Below, piece by piece: positions 1 through 6,003 of a DNA stretch of 6,003 nt. A model generated the notes under the pieces. That model was not told the DNA's origin, did not search any database, and worked only from the letters and a program-made list of their open reading frames with translations. Position numbers and translations under genes: made by a program. The stretch comes from Desulfobulbaceae bacterium UBA5123 (lineage in GTDB: Bacteria; Desulfobacterota; Desulfobulbia; Desulfobulbales; UBA5123): the NCBI GenBank assembly GCA_002415465.1, contig DHYT01000121.1, positions 3,071 to 9,073 on the forward strand. The letters are read 5' to 3'. Position 1 is the first letter of the stretch. Each line of letters opens with the position of its first letter.

Positions 1-350
1 GCGGCCAGCACGTCAACAAGACGGCCACGGCGGTGCAGCTCCGTTTCGATGTCGCCGGTTCCCCCTCGCTTCCCGAAGCGGTGCGGCAACGCCTGCTGCG
101 ACTGGCCGGAAATCGTTTGACCCTCGACGGGGTGCTGATCATCGAGGCGAGGCGGTTTCGCTCGCAGGAGCAGAATCGTCGCGACGCCGTCGCCCGTCTC
201 CTTGATCTTCTGGCGCGGGCTGCCACGGCGCCGAAGCGGCGGCGTCCCACCAAGCCGGGTTTGGGCGCCCGCAAGCGGCGGCTCGACGCCAAAAAGGTGC
301 GCGGCAAGATCAAAAACGGCCGCCGTTCGGTTTCCGCAGGGGATGACTAG
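1..350 (+). CDS. arfB: Ribosome-rescue peptidyl-tRNA hydrolase ArfB (5' end cut by window edge)
   Basis: ArfB releases the nascent peptide from ribosomes stalled at the 3' end of mRNA without a stop codon. The reading frame is already open at base 3, and the first visible codons read G-Q-H-V-N-K-T. This is the GGQ peptidyl-hydrolase motif of class I release factors, with its first Gly across the window edge. About 26 N-terminal residues are missing if the gene has the usual ~140-residue length; 115 residues are visible. After the catalytic domain (LRFDV..., ...FRSQEQNR) comes a highly basic tail (KRRRPTKP, then Arg/Lys-rich to the end). In the family this tail enters the empty mRNA channel. 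The short length and the tail separate it from RF1/RF2, which also have GGQ. The GTG at 33 lies inside the catalytic domain and is not the true start. It ends with TAG just upstream of a separate promoter. Confidence 0.9.
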   Translation, partial: GQHVNKTATAVQLRFDVAGSPSLPEAVRQRLLRLAGNRLTLDGVLIIEARRFRSQEQNRRDAVARLLDLLARAATAPKRRRPTKPGLGARKRRLDAKKVRGKIKNGRRSVSAGDD

Positions 351-361
351 CCTGTAACGCC

Positions 362-389
362 TTGACAATCCTTCGTTTACTGTTGTAAT
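362..389 (+). promoter_or_regulatory. Sigma70-type promoter for the PII-like gene
   Basis: A perfect -35 hexamer TTGACA (362-367) is followed after 16 nt by TGTAAT (384-389), five of six matches to TATAAT. A TG one base upstream (381-382) gives an extended -10. Transcription would start near 396, leaving a ~79-nt purine-rich leader before the gene. No sigma54 -24/-12 element was seen, unlike the promoters of many classical nitrogen-regulated glnB/glnK genes. The leader holds a weak GC pairing (408-412 with 430-434) followed by TTTT, which I do not call as a terminator. Confidence 0.65.
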
Positions 390-460
390 GAACATGAAAA
401 GAGGGAGGCGCCGGACCGGGGGCAAAAGGGGCGCGTTTTGAGGCGGGATTGGAGATTTTT

Positions 461-466
461 AAGGAG
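461..466 (+). promoter_or_regulatory. Ribosome binding site deciding the PII-like start
   Basis: AAGGAG lies 2 nt before the ATG at 469 and 8 nt before the ATG at 475. The 8-nt spacing is normal and the 2-nt spacing is too tight, so the start at 475 is preferred. Confidence 0.7.
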
Positions 467-474
467 AAATGCAC

Positions 475-789
475 ATGAACAGCAACCCGAAGTTGATCAC
501 CTGCATCGTGCAGCGGGGCAAGGCGGATAAGGTTGTGGAGGCGGCCATGGCGGCCGGCGCGCAGGGCGCCACCATATCGTTTGGCCGCGGCACCGGGGTG
601 CGGGAGCGGTTGGGCCTGCGGGGGCTTCTCATTCGCCCCGAGAAGGAGATCATCTATATCGTCACCAAGCAGGATGAGTCCGAAAAAGTGATGGCGGCGG
701 TGGTGCATGCGGCCCGGCTCAAGGAGAAGGGGCAGGGCTTTGCCTTTCTGCATGAGCTGGATTCGGCCATCGGTTTCGTTGAGGAGTAA
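475..789 (+). CDS. Divergent PII-like signalling protein (GlnB superfamily)
   Basis: This is a 104-residue protein with the PII ferredoxin-like fold pattern. It has an N-terminal KLITCIV strand, a helix, a G-A-T-I strand, a T-loop region, an EIIYIV strand, a second helix (SEKVMAAVVHAA), then KGQG and FAF. PII trimers sense ATP/ADP and often 2-oxoglutarate, and they gate enzymes or membrane transporters through the T-loop. By eye against E. coli GlnB, the T-loop (FGRGTGVRERLGLRG) is about five residues shorter and lacks the uridylylated Tyr51. The TGKIGDGK nucleotide loop is changed to LKEKGQGF, and the protein stops at ...GFVEE, so the C-terminal RxR residues are missing. It is therefore a PII-like paralogue, not GlnB/GlnK, with altered or unknown ligands. 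An alternative start lies at 469. The next gene follows 33 nt later, probably in the same operon, and encodes a membrane protein, its likely partner (inference). Confidence 0.8.
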   Translation: MNSNPKLITCIVQRGKADKVVEAAMAAGAQGATISFGRGTGVRERLGLRGLLIRPEKEIIYIVTKQDESEKVMAAVVHAARLKEKGQGFAFLHELDSAIGFVEE

Positions 790-822
790 TGACCATTTCT
801 TCCCACAGCGGGGCAGCTGCCA

Positions 823-1296
823 ATGCTTAAGGATTTTGCCATATTTGCGCTGGTGTGGTTGGGGGCGCGATTTGCCTGGGGGGTGGATCTCGACGCCTTT
901 CATGCCGGGTTGTTCCGACTTGTCGCCGAAGGTCGGGGCTCGCTGCTCGGCTCCGCCCTGATCGTTGTCTGCACCCTCCTGCTGATCTCCTATCTGTGCG
1001 GGACGCTGCGTTGGTATGGGCCGTTGTACCTGCTCAGCCGGATCACCTTCGAGTTGAGTCAGCTGGTTCTGGTCTGCATCTCCTGCGACGCCGTCATCCT
1101 CTGGTTCGTCAACGGCATCAATCTTTGGGCGCAGCTTGGCCCGCTGGTGGCGTCGCTGCCTTTCCTGACCTTTGGGGCGTCCTGCTACGGATTCTGGATG
1201 TACGATTTCAATTATCCCCTCCAGGACAGGGTTCTCCGCAATCTCGCGATCCCGGTCATTTCCGGCCTGGTGGTCGCGGTTGCTTCCTTCCTCTAG
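823..1296 (+). CDS. Uncharacterised multi-pass membrane protein, probable PII-like partner
   Basis: I do not recognise this 157-residue protein. Hydrophobic stretches suggest about four or five membrane segments: roughly residues 4-20 (weaker, with an Arg), 41-60, 66-98 (one long or two short), 102-124 and 139-156. There is no cleavable signal peptide pattern. The long third stretch contains a C-x-x-C (C85, C88) followed by D89, and further Cys lie at 50, 59 and 121. The loop at 124-138 is aromatic and charged (W-M-Y-D-F-N-Y). The ATG at 823 is chosen because an in-frame stop at 790-792 precedes it; the SD-like GGGG at 810-813 is weak. It follows the PII-like gene by 33 nt with no visible terminator, so co-transcription is likely. 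By analogy with GlnK-AmtB and SbtB-SbtA it may be the PII-like protein's membrane target, perhaps a transporter or channel subunit; this is inference. Confidence 0.7.
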   Translation: MLKDFAIFALVWLGARFAWGVDLDAFHAGLFRLVAEGRGSLLGSALIVVCTLLLISYLCGTLRWYGPLYLLSRITFELSQLVLVCISCDAVILWFVNGINLWAQLGPLVASLPFLTFGASCYGFWMYDFNYPLQDRVLRNLAIPVISGLVVAVASFL

Positions 1297-1324
1297 CCGT
1301 TGCCGGTAAAAAACCTTTTGTCTT

Positions 1325-1366
1325 GCGGGGTTGGCGCATGGTTGCCGCCCGCCGTGTTTCTTTTTC
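1325..1366 (+). terminator. Probable intrinsic terminator after the membrane-protein gene
   Basis: GCGGG (1325-1329) pairs with CCCGC (1348-1352), and inside it GGC (1333-1335) pairs with GCC (1344-1346) around an 8-nt loop. There is a small asymmetric internal loop between the two stems. A T-rich tract (TTTCTTTTTC) follows at 1357-1366. The stem is imperfect, but the position, 29 nt after the stop codon and directly before the next promoter, fits a terminator. Confidence 0.45.
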
Positions 1367-1395
1367 TTGAACAACCGGCCTTGGGCGGCTATAAG
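1367..1395 (+). promoter_or_regulatory. Sigma70-type promoter for the cyclophilin gene
   Basis: TTGAAC (1367-1372, four of six to TTGACA), 17-nt spacer, TATAAG (1390-1395, five of six to TATAAT). The start point would be near 1402, giving a ~68-nt leader that contains a 7-T run (1434-1440). An AAGGAG ribosome site lies at 1457-1462, 7 nt before the ATG. Confidence 0.55.
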
Positions 1396-1469
1396 TAGCG
1401 GTCTTACGGAAGGGCGGGAGCCGGTTGCGGGGATTTTTTTACAAATTAATGATATGAAGGAGTGTTGTC

Positions 1470-2012
<543 letters not shown>

Positions 2013-2044
2013 GGCCGCGGCGCGGTGCAACGCACGGTTTTACC

Positions 2045-2072
2045 TTGCAAACCGCCGCGCGTACATTATAAT
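2045..2072 (+). promoter_or_regulatory. Sigma70-type promoter for mrp
   Basis: A perfect TATAAT (2067-2072) is preceded after 16 nt by TTGCAA (2045-2050, four of six to TTGACA). Transcription would start near 2079, leaving a ~92-nt leader before the ATG at 2171. Ribosome site GGAGG lies at 2157-2161, 9 nt before that ATG. Confidence 0.6.
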
Positions 2073-2103
2073 TTCAGGTTTTGATGAAATAGTAAGGTGT
2101 CAG

Positions 2104-2131
2104 GGCCGTTGCCCCGTCGCGGCCAACGGCC
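2104..2131 (+). repeat. Perfect inverted repeat in the mrp leader
   Basis: GGCCGTTG (2104-2111) and CAACGGCC (2124-2131) form an 8-bp perfect stem around a 12-nt loop. It lies between the predicted transcription start and the ribosome site. No T-run follows directly (GGCGCC then TTTC), so it is not a convincing terminator. It could be an mRNA-level control element or an operator; no function is shown. Confidence 0.5.
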
Positions 2132-2170
2132 GGCGCCTTTCATGCTCTTTAGTGTTGGAGGATTACGGAT

Positions 2171-3115
2171 ATGGGAAAGTGCAGCAGCGGTTCCTGCGGC
2201 AGTAAAAAGGAAGGCTCCTCCTGCGGCTCCGCGGATGCGACCATTGCCCGGCAGAACGTGGCCATCGAGACATCGCTCGGCAAGATCAAGAACAAGATCC
2301 TGGTGATGAGCGGCAAGGGCGGGGTGGGCAAGAGCACCGTTTCCACCAACCTCGCCTTGGGACTTGCCAATCGCGGCTACAAGGTGGGGCTGATGGATGT
2401 CGACCTGCACGGCCCGGACATCTGCCGGATGCTGAATCTCACCGACAGGATTCCGGACCGCCAGAGCAAGAACGACCTCCTGCCGCCCATGCAGTACAGC
2501 GACAACCTCAAGGTGATCTCCCTTGAATACATGATGGAGAACCGGGATGATCCCATCATCTGGCGGGGGCCGCTGAAGATCCAGGCGATCCGCCAGTTCA
2601 TCGCCGACATGGACTGGGGCGAGCTCGACTATCTGGTCATCGACGCCCCTCCCGGCACCGGCGACGAGCCGCTCACCGTCTCCTCGACGATCAAGGACGC
2701 CTATGCCCTGGTGGTGACCACGCCCCAGGAGATCGCGCTTGCCGATGTTCGTAAGTCGTTGAATTTCTGTAATCACGTCAAGATGAAGGTGGTCGGTCTG
2801 GTCGAGAACATGAGCGGCCTGGTCTGCCCCCACTGCAGCAAAACCGTCGAGATTTTCAAGAGCGGCGGCGGCGAGAAGACCGCCAAGGATTTCGGCGTCA
2901 CCTTCCTCGGCAAGATCCCCATGGACCCCAAGGTGGTGATGGGCGGAGACGACGGACAGCCGTATCTCGCCTCCCACACCGAAAGCCCGGCGGTGGTCGC
3001 CTTTACCGAGCTGGTGAACCGGGTCGAGAAGGCGATGGCGGCGAAGCCCGCTCTCACCATGGCTTCCAGTTGCGGTTGCGGCGGGGTCTGCAACCCGGAC
3101 ACCTGCGATTGTTGA
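2171..3115 (+). CDS. mrp: Mrp/NBP35-family P-loop ATPase, Fe-S cluster carrier, with Cys-rich ends
   Basis: Mrp/ApbC/NBP35 proteins are dimeric cytoplasmic ATPases that bind a [4Fe-4S] cluster and pass it to target proteins. In this 314-residue protein SGKGGVGKST (47-56) is the deviant Walker A with two lysines, DVDLHGPD (76-83) follows, and DAPPGTGDE (158-166) is the switch II region. The C-P-H-C pair (Cys219, Cys222) is the conserved cluster-binding motif at the dimer interface. The ends are unusual. The N-terminus has C4, C9 and C18 in a Gly/Ser-rich stretch, recalling the N-terminal cluster of NBP35. The C-terminus has five Cys (301, 303, 307, 312, 314) in the last 14 residues. Either cluster could hold extra Fe-S or metal (inference). 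The ATG is set by GGAGG 9 nt upstream. The stop is TGA and is followed 6 nt later by a strong hairpin. Confidence 0.92.
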   Translation: MGKCSSGSCGSKKEGSSCGSADATIARQNVAIETSLGKIKNKILVMSGKGGVGKSTVSTNLALGLANRGYKVGLMDVDLHGPDICRMLNLTDRIPDRQSKNDLLPPMQYSDNLKVISLEYMMENRDDPIIWRGPLKIQAIRQFIADMDWGELDYLVIDAPPGTGDEPLTVSSTIKDAYALVVTTPQEIALADVRKSLNFCNHVKMKVVGLVENMSGLVCPHCSKTVEIFKSGGGEKTAKDFGVTFLGKIPMDPKVVMGGDDGQPYLASHTESPAVVAFTELVNRVEKAMAAKPALTMASSCGCGGVCNPDTCDC

Positions 3116-3121
3116 TGCCCG

Positions 3122-3149
3122 CGGCCGCGCCGCGAAAAAGGCGCGGCCG
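3122..3149 (+). terminator. Strong GC hairpin between mrp and the hydrolase gene
   Basis: CGGCCGCGCC (3122-3131) and GGCGCGGCCG (3140-3149) form a perfect 10-bp stem with the 8-nt loop GCGAAAAA. It begins 6 nt after the mrp TGA and ends 27 nt before the next ATG. Only ATTTC follows, so termination would be weak. It may act as a partial terminator, a transcript stabiliser or a processing site between mrp and the hydrolase-selB group. Confidence 0.6.
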
Positions 3150-3176
3150 ATTTCAATCCGAGCGAAGAGGAAAGGC

Positions 3177-3821
3177 ATGATTCTCAGACAGATCACGGTC
3201 GGCATGATGGGGGTTTGTTGTTATCTGGTGGCTTGCCCGGAGAGCAAGAAGGGGTTGCTCATCGACCCCGGCGGCGATGAAGAGAAGATCCTGGCCCTCT
3301 GTGAAAAGGAGGGGGTGACCCTGGAATACATCGTCGCCACCCACGGCCATCCCGATCATGTCTGCGGCAATCTGCGGATCAAGCAGGCCACGGGCGCACA
3401 GATCGTCATGCATGCCGATGACGAGGCCTTTTTCGCCGATCCCCAGGTCGTTGAGTATTTCTCCATGCTCGGCCTGCCGTTCTCTCCCCCGGCCGACCGC
3501 ACGGTCCGCCACGGCGATGTCCTCGCCATCGGCTCCGTCGCCGTCAAGGTTCTCCATACCCCCGGCCACACCCCCGGCGGCATCTGCCTGTACGACGGGC
3601 AGGCCAACCTCTTTGCCGGCGACACCCTCTTTGTCGGCGGCGTCGGCCGCACCGATTTTCCGGGCGGTGATTCCCGGCAACTCCTGACCTCGATCAAGGA
3701 ACAGCTCCTCACCCTGCCGCCCGAGACGGTGGTCTGGCCCGGCCATGGCTATGGCGGCGCGCAGTCGACCATCGGCGAGGAAAAGGCCTCCAATCCATTC
3801 TTGACCGGCGGCTGGTGGTGA
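3177..3821 (+). CDS. Metallo-beta-lactamase-fold hydrolase, GloC/YcbL-like (type II glyoxalase family)
   Basis: This is a 214-residue di-metal hydrolase. The metal ligands are all visible: H-G-H-P-D-H (56-61), His131 in TPGHTPGG, Asp149 in GDTLF and His190 in PGHG. The patterns LIDPGGD near the N-terminus, [12 protein letters not shown] (154-165) and the terminal SNPFL match E. coli YcbL/GloC in order and length (about 215 residues). That enzyme hydrolyses S-lactoylglutathione-type thioesters. The substrate here is not certain, since anaerobes often lack glutathione and a different thiol ester is possible. There is no signal peptide, so it is cytoplasmic. Ribosome site AAGAGG at 3165-3170 sits 6 nt before the ATG. 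selB begins only 6 nt after its TGA and in the same reading frame, so the two are very likely translationally coupled. Confidence 0.88.
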   Translation: MILRQITVGMMGVCCYLVACPESKKGLLIDPGGDEEKILALCEKEGVTLEYIVATHGHPDHVCGNLRIKQATGAQIVMHADDEAFFADPQVVEYFSMLGLPFSPPADRTVRHGDVLAIGSVAVKVLHTPGHTPGGICLYDGQANLFAGDTLFVGGVGRTDFPGGDSRQLLTSIKEQLLTLPPETVVWPGHGYGGAQSTIGEEKASNPFLTGGWW

Positions 3822-3827
3822 TTTCGC

Positions 3828-5750
3828 ATGCGTGAAGTCGTCCTGGGCACCGCCGGCCATGTCGACCATGGCAAGACAAGCCTGATCCGCGCCCTCACCG
3901 GCATCGACACCGACCGTTTGAAAGAGGAGAAGGCGCGGGGGATCACCATCGAACTGGGGTTCGCCCATCTCGACCTCCCCTGCGGCCGCCGCCTGGGGAT
4001 TATCGACGTGCCGGGCCACGAGCGGTTCGTCAAGAACATGGTGGCGGGCGCCACCGGCATTGATCTGGTCGCCTTTGTCATCGCCGCCGACGAAGGGGTG
4101 ATGCCCCAGACCCGCGAGCATTTCGAGATCTGTAAGCTCCTCGGTGTGCGGCAGGGGCTGGTGGTCGTCACCAAGAAGGACATGGTGGATGCCGAGTGGC
4201 TTGCCCTGGTGCAGGATGACATCCGGCAGTACCTTGCCGGCAGTTTTCTTGAAAACGGCCCGATGTACGCGGTATCCGCGACCACCGGCGAAGGGATCGA
4301 GGCGGTGCGCAACGAACTCGACCGGTTGGTGGCGGCAAGCGAGCTTGCCGAGGCGCACGGCCCGTTTCGCCTGCCGGTGGATCGCATCTTCACCATGAAG
4401 GGGTTCGGGGCGGTGGTCACCGGCACCTCGGTCTCCGGCCGCATCGCGGTGGGTGACGATGTGATGGTCTATCCGCAGGAGCTGCCTGGCAAGATTCGCG
4501 GCATCCAGGTGCACGGCAGCGATGTCAACGAGGTCGAGGCCGGCCATCGCACCGCCATCAACGTGCAGGGGATCGACAAGGAGCTGATCGCCCGCGGCAA
4601 CATGCTGGCAACCCCCGGCTGCCTGAAGCCCTCCTACATGTTGGACGCCGAGTTCATCTATCTCTCCGCCAACAAGAAGCCGCTGCAGAACCGGGTGCGG
4701 GTGCGGGTGCATCTCGGCACCGCCGAGGTGATGGGGCGGGTCGTCCTCCTCGACGACGAGGAGTTGCTGCCCGGCTTCACCGCCAACGTGCAGCTGCTGC
4801 TCGAGGAGCCGGTCACGGTCTGGCCGGGCGACCGATACGTGGTCAGGAGCTATTCGCCGGTCCATACCATCGGCGGTGGCGTGGTCCTGAACGGGGCGTC
4901 GCTCCGCAAGCGGCGGCGTTTCAGAAGCGAGAACAGCACCGCCTTCGCCCTCTTCCTGAACGGTAATCCTGATGAGGTGGCCCTCCTGCATCTCCGGGAA
5001 AGCGGCTTTAACGGGCTCACCTTCGATGAACTGGCGGTGATGCTCGGGGTGTTCGGCAACCGCCTGAAGAAGCTGCTCGGCGGGCCGCTTTCCGCCCGCA
5101 AGATCCTGGTGGTCGATTCCGAGAAGCAGCGGATGGTGGAAAGCACCGTCTTCACCGGGCTCACCGCCGGGGTGGAGGAGATCCTTGCCGCCTATCACGC
5201 CGAAAACCCGATGCAGAACGGCCTTGCCAAGGAGGAGTTGCGTTTCCGGCTGCAGAAGGGACTGGACCAGCGTCTCTTCCAGATGGTCTTGAACGATCTG
5301 GTCAAGGCCGGCCGGGTGGTGCAGGCCGAGGCGGAGGTGCGGCTGGCCGCGCATCAGGTTTCCTTCAAGGCGGATGCGGAAACCCTGCGGCAGGAGATGG
5401 AGCAGCTGTACAGCGAGAGCGGGCTCAAGCCGCCCACCGTCAAGGAGGTCGTCGAACGGTTTGCCTCGACGCCCGCCGGACAGGTGCGCGAGATGCTGGC
5501 AATCCTGGTGCGGGAGAAGAACGTGGTCAAGATCAGCGAGGATCTCTACTTCCATGCCTCTGCCCTCGACGCCCTGGCCGGGCAGATTCGCGACTTCTGC
5601 CGGTCCGGCGGCGAGCTCGACGCCCAGAGCTTCAAGGGGATGACCGGCCTGACCCGCAAATTCTCCATCCCCCTCCTCGAGTATTTCGACAAGATCAAGC
5701 TCACCATCCGGGTGGGCGACAAGCGTATCCTGCGGGAACGGCAGGCGTAG
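3828..5750 (+). CDS. selB: Selenocysteine-specific translation elongation factor SelB
   Basis: SelB is the GTPase that delivers Sec-tRNA(Sec) to ribosomes paused at UGA codons marked by a SECIS hairpin. The 640-residue protein has the full layout. The G domain carries GHVDHGKT (10-17), RGIT (37-40) followed by ELGF, DVPGHE (60-65), TKKD (115-118; SelB proteins use TKxD instead of NKxD) and SAT (150-152). EF-Tu-like barrel domains follow, including [17 protein letters not shown] (184-200) and RGIQVHG (224-230). The region from about 375 to 640 fits four winged helices that bind SECIS RNA. The conserved end (607-640) contains [15 protein letters not shown] and RVGDKRILR. Length is close to E. 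coli SelB (614). The upstream stop is 6 nt away and the SD is weak (GGTGGTG inside the previous gene), so coupling is likely. The organism must also have selA, selC and selD elsewhere; none is in this window. Confidence 0.96.
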   Translation: MREVVLGTAGHVDHGKTSLIRALTGIDTDRLKEEKARGITIELGFAHLDLPCGRRLGIIDVPGHERFVKNMVAGATGIDLVAFVIAADEGVMPQTREHFEICKLLGVRQGLVVVTKKDMVDAEWLALVQDDIRQYLAGSFLENGPMYAVSATTGEGIEAVRNELDRLVAASELAEAHGPFRLPVDRIFTMKGFGAVVTGTSVSGRIAVGDDVMVYPQELPGKIRGIQVHGSDVNEVEAGHRTAINVQGIDKELIARGNMLATPGCLKPSYMLDAEFIYLSANKKPLQNRVRVRVHLGTAEVMGRVVLLDDEELLPGFTANVQLLLEEPVTVWPGDRYVVRSYSPVHTIGGGVVLNGASLRKRRRFRSENSTAFALFLNGNPDEVALLHLRESGFNGLTFDELAVMLGVFGNRLKKLLGGPLSARKILVVDSEKQRMVESTVFTGLTAGVEEILAAYHAENPMQNGLAKEELRFRLQKGLDQRLFQMVLNDLVKAGRVVQAEAEVRLAAHQVSFKADAETLRQEMEQLYSESGLKPPTVKEVVERFASTPAGQVREMLAILVREKNVVKISEDLYFHASALDALAGQIRDFCRSGGELDAQSFKGMTGLTRKFSIPLLEYFDKIKLTIRVGDKRILRERQA

Positions 5751-5760
5751 CCCACGGGGC

Positions 5761-5766
5761 AAGGAG
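5761..5766 (+). promoter_or_regulatory. Ribosome binding site of hflX
   Basis: AAGGAG lies 10 nt after the selB stop. Optimal spacing (7 nt) places initiation at the ATC codon 5774-5776; no ATG, GTG or TTG lies in frame nearby. Confidence 0.6.
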
Positions 5767-5773
5767 AGCCGCC

Positions 5774-6003
5774 ATCACCAAGGTTACCGGCAATATCGAA
5801 GGGCTGAAGCCCGCCCAGCGGCGCAGCCTTGACCGCCTCGCCTCGCGGCGGGTTCCCCCGGAATTGATCGTCAGCCAGGAACTGGCCCGCGGCCTCACCG
5901 AGGCCTCGGCGGAGATCGGCCGGCAGATCGGGGTGCTGATCAACCGCGCCGGCCACGTCGAATGCGTCATCGTCGGCGATCACAAGACCATCGTCATCCC
6001 CGC
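5774..6003 (+). CDS. hflX: Ribosome-associated GTPase HflX, N-terminal part (3' end cut by window edge)
   Basis: HflX is a GTPase that binds the 50S subunit and splits stalled or stressed 70S ribosomes. Only 76 codons are visible, all from the N-terminal HflX domain; the GTPase domain lies outside. Recognisable patterns are GNIEGLKPAQ (near residue 6), RRVPPELIV, ELARGLTE, EIGRQIGVLINRAGHVE and CVIVGDHKTI, all typical of HflX N-termini. The start is odd. AAGGAG sits 7 nt upstream of an ATC codon, and no canonical start exists in frame until a TTG about 30 codons in, inside the conserved domain. The frame is also open upstream inside selB without a usable start. Initiation at ATC, or an ATG misread as ATC in the assembly, is the best explanation. 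The gene follows selB by 23 nt and is probably co-transcribed with it. Confidence 0.8.
   Translation, partial: MTKVTGNIEGLKPAQRRSLDRLASRRVPPELIVSQELARGLTEASAEIGRQIGVLINRAGHVECVIVGDHKTIVIP

Noticed and set aside
313..335. AACGG/CCGTT palindrome at the end of arfB as a terminator
   Set aside because: It lies inside the coding sequence, has a short stem, and is not followed by a T-run.
391..468. Sigma54 or nitrogen-control site before the PII-like gene
   Set aside because: No GG-N10-GC type -24/-12 element was found, and the upstream sequence is a near-consensus sigma70 promoter.
789..830. 13-codon ORF starting in TAATG at the PII-like stop and ending just inside the membrane-protein gene
   Set aside because: It could couple translation of the two genes, but the purine-rich GAGGAG is only 2 nt from its ATG and so short an ORF is expected by chance.
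1372..1440. CAACCGGC/GCCGGTTG inverted repeat (8 bp) followed by a 7-T run as an attenuator before the cyclophilin gene
   Set aside because: The loop would be 40 nt, the left arm falls inside the promoter upstream of the predicted transcription start, and 6 nt separate the stem from the T-run.
2035..2054. CGGTTT/AAACCG hairpin after the cyclophilin gene as a terminator
   Set aside because: The stem is only 6 bp with no T-run after it, and it overlaps the -35 region of the mrp promoter.
2066..3205. 379-codon minus-strand open frame opposite mrp, and the similar one at 310-1374
   Set aside because: Both are antisense shadows of high-GC genes or spacers, with no recognisable protein features. 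The true + strand genes have clear motifs or ribosome sites.
3153..5762. 869-codon open frame on the minus strand opposite the hydrolase and selB
   Set aside because: It is a mirror of GC-rich codon use in two well-identified genes. Its translation is low-complexity (His, Gly, Asp, Leu-rich), with no domain and no ribosome site seen.

Overview
The window is a GC-rich, densely packed bacterial chromosome segment in which every recognisable gene lies on the + strand. The gene set points to an anaerobic Desulfobacterota/deltaproteobacterium-like organism. The evidence is a complete selB (selenocysteine decoding), a Cys-rich Mrp/NBP35 Fe-S carrier ATPase and a PII-like protein. This is inference from gene content only; no rRNA or other phylogenetic marker is present.

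Layout. (1) 1-350: 3' part of arfB, a GGQ-type ribosome-rescue hydrolase cut by the window edge. (2) 351-1296: a strong sigma70-type promoter (TTGACA/TGTAAT, extended -10) drives a two-gene unit. Its genes encode a divergent PII-like signalling protein, without a T-loop tyrosine and with a short C-terminus, and a 157-residue multi-pass membrane protein I do not recognise. A hairpin with a T-rich tail ends the unit. (3) 1367-2012: a second sigma70-type promoter and a cytoplasmic cyclophilin-type peptidyl-prolyl isomerase. (4) 2045-3115: a third promoter with a perfect TATAAT, a leader with an 8-bp perfect hairpin, and an Mrp/NBP35 P-loop ATPase with Cys clusters at both ends. (5) 3116-6003: a 10-bp GC hairpin, then a GloC/YcbL-like metallo-beta-lactamase-fold hydrolase, selB, and the 5' end of hflX, with gaps of only 6 and 23 nt. 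hflX appears to start at a non-canonical ATC codon.

How the genes fit together. Several genes serve translation or protein maturation: arfB (stalled-ribosome release), the cyclophilin (folding), mrp (Fe-S delivery), selB (Sec-tRNA delivery) and hflX (ribosome splitting under stress). The hydrolase-selB-hflX group is probably co-transcribed. The PII-like/membrane-protein pair is the least explained part and the best candidate for an undescribed system, because PII proteins are often encoded beside the membrane protein they control. No mobile element, CRISPR array, tRNA or rRNA was seen. The non-coding stretches are all under 300 bases and are described as promoters, leaders or hairpins.
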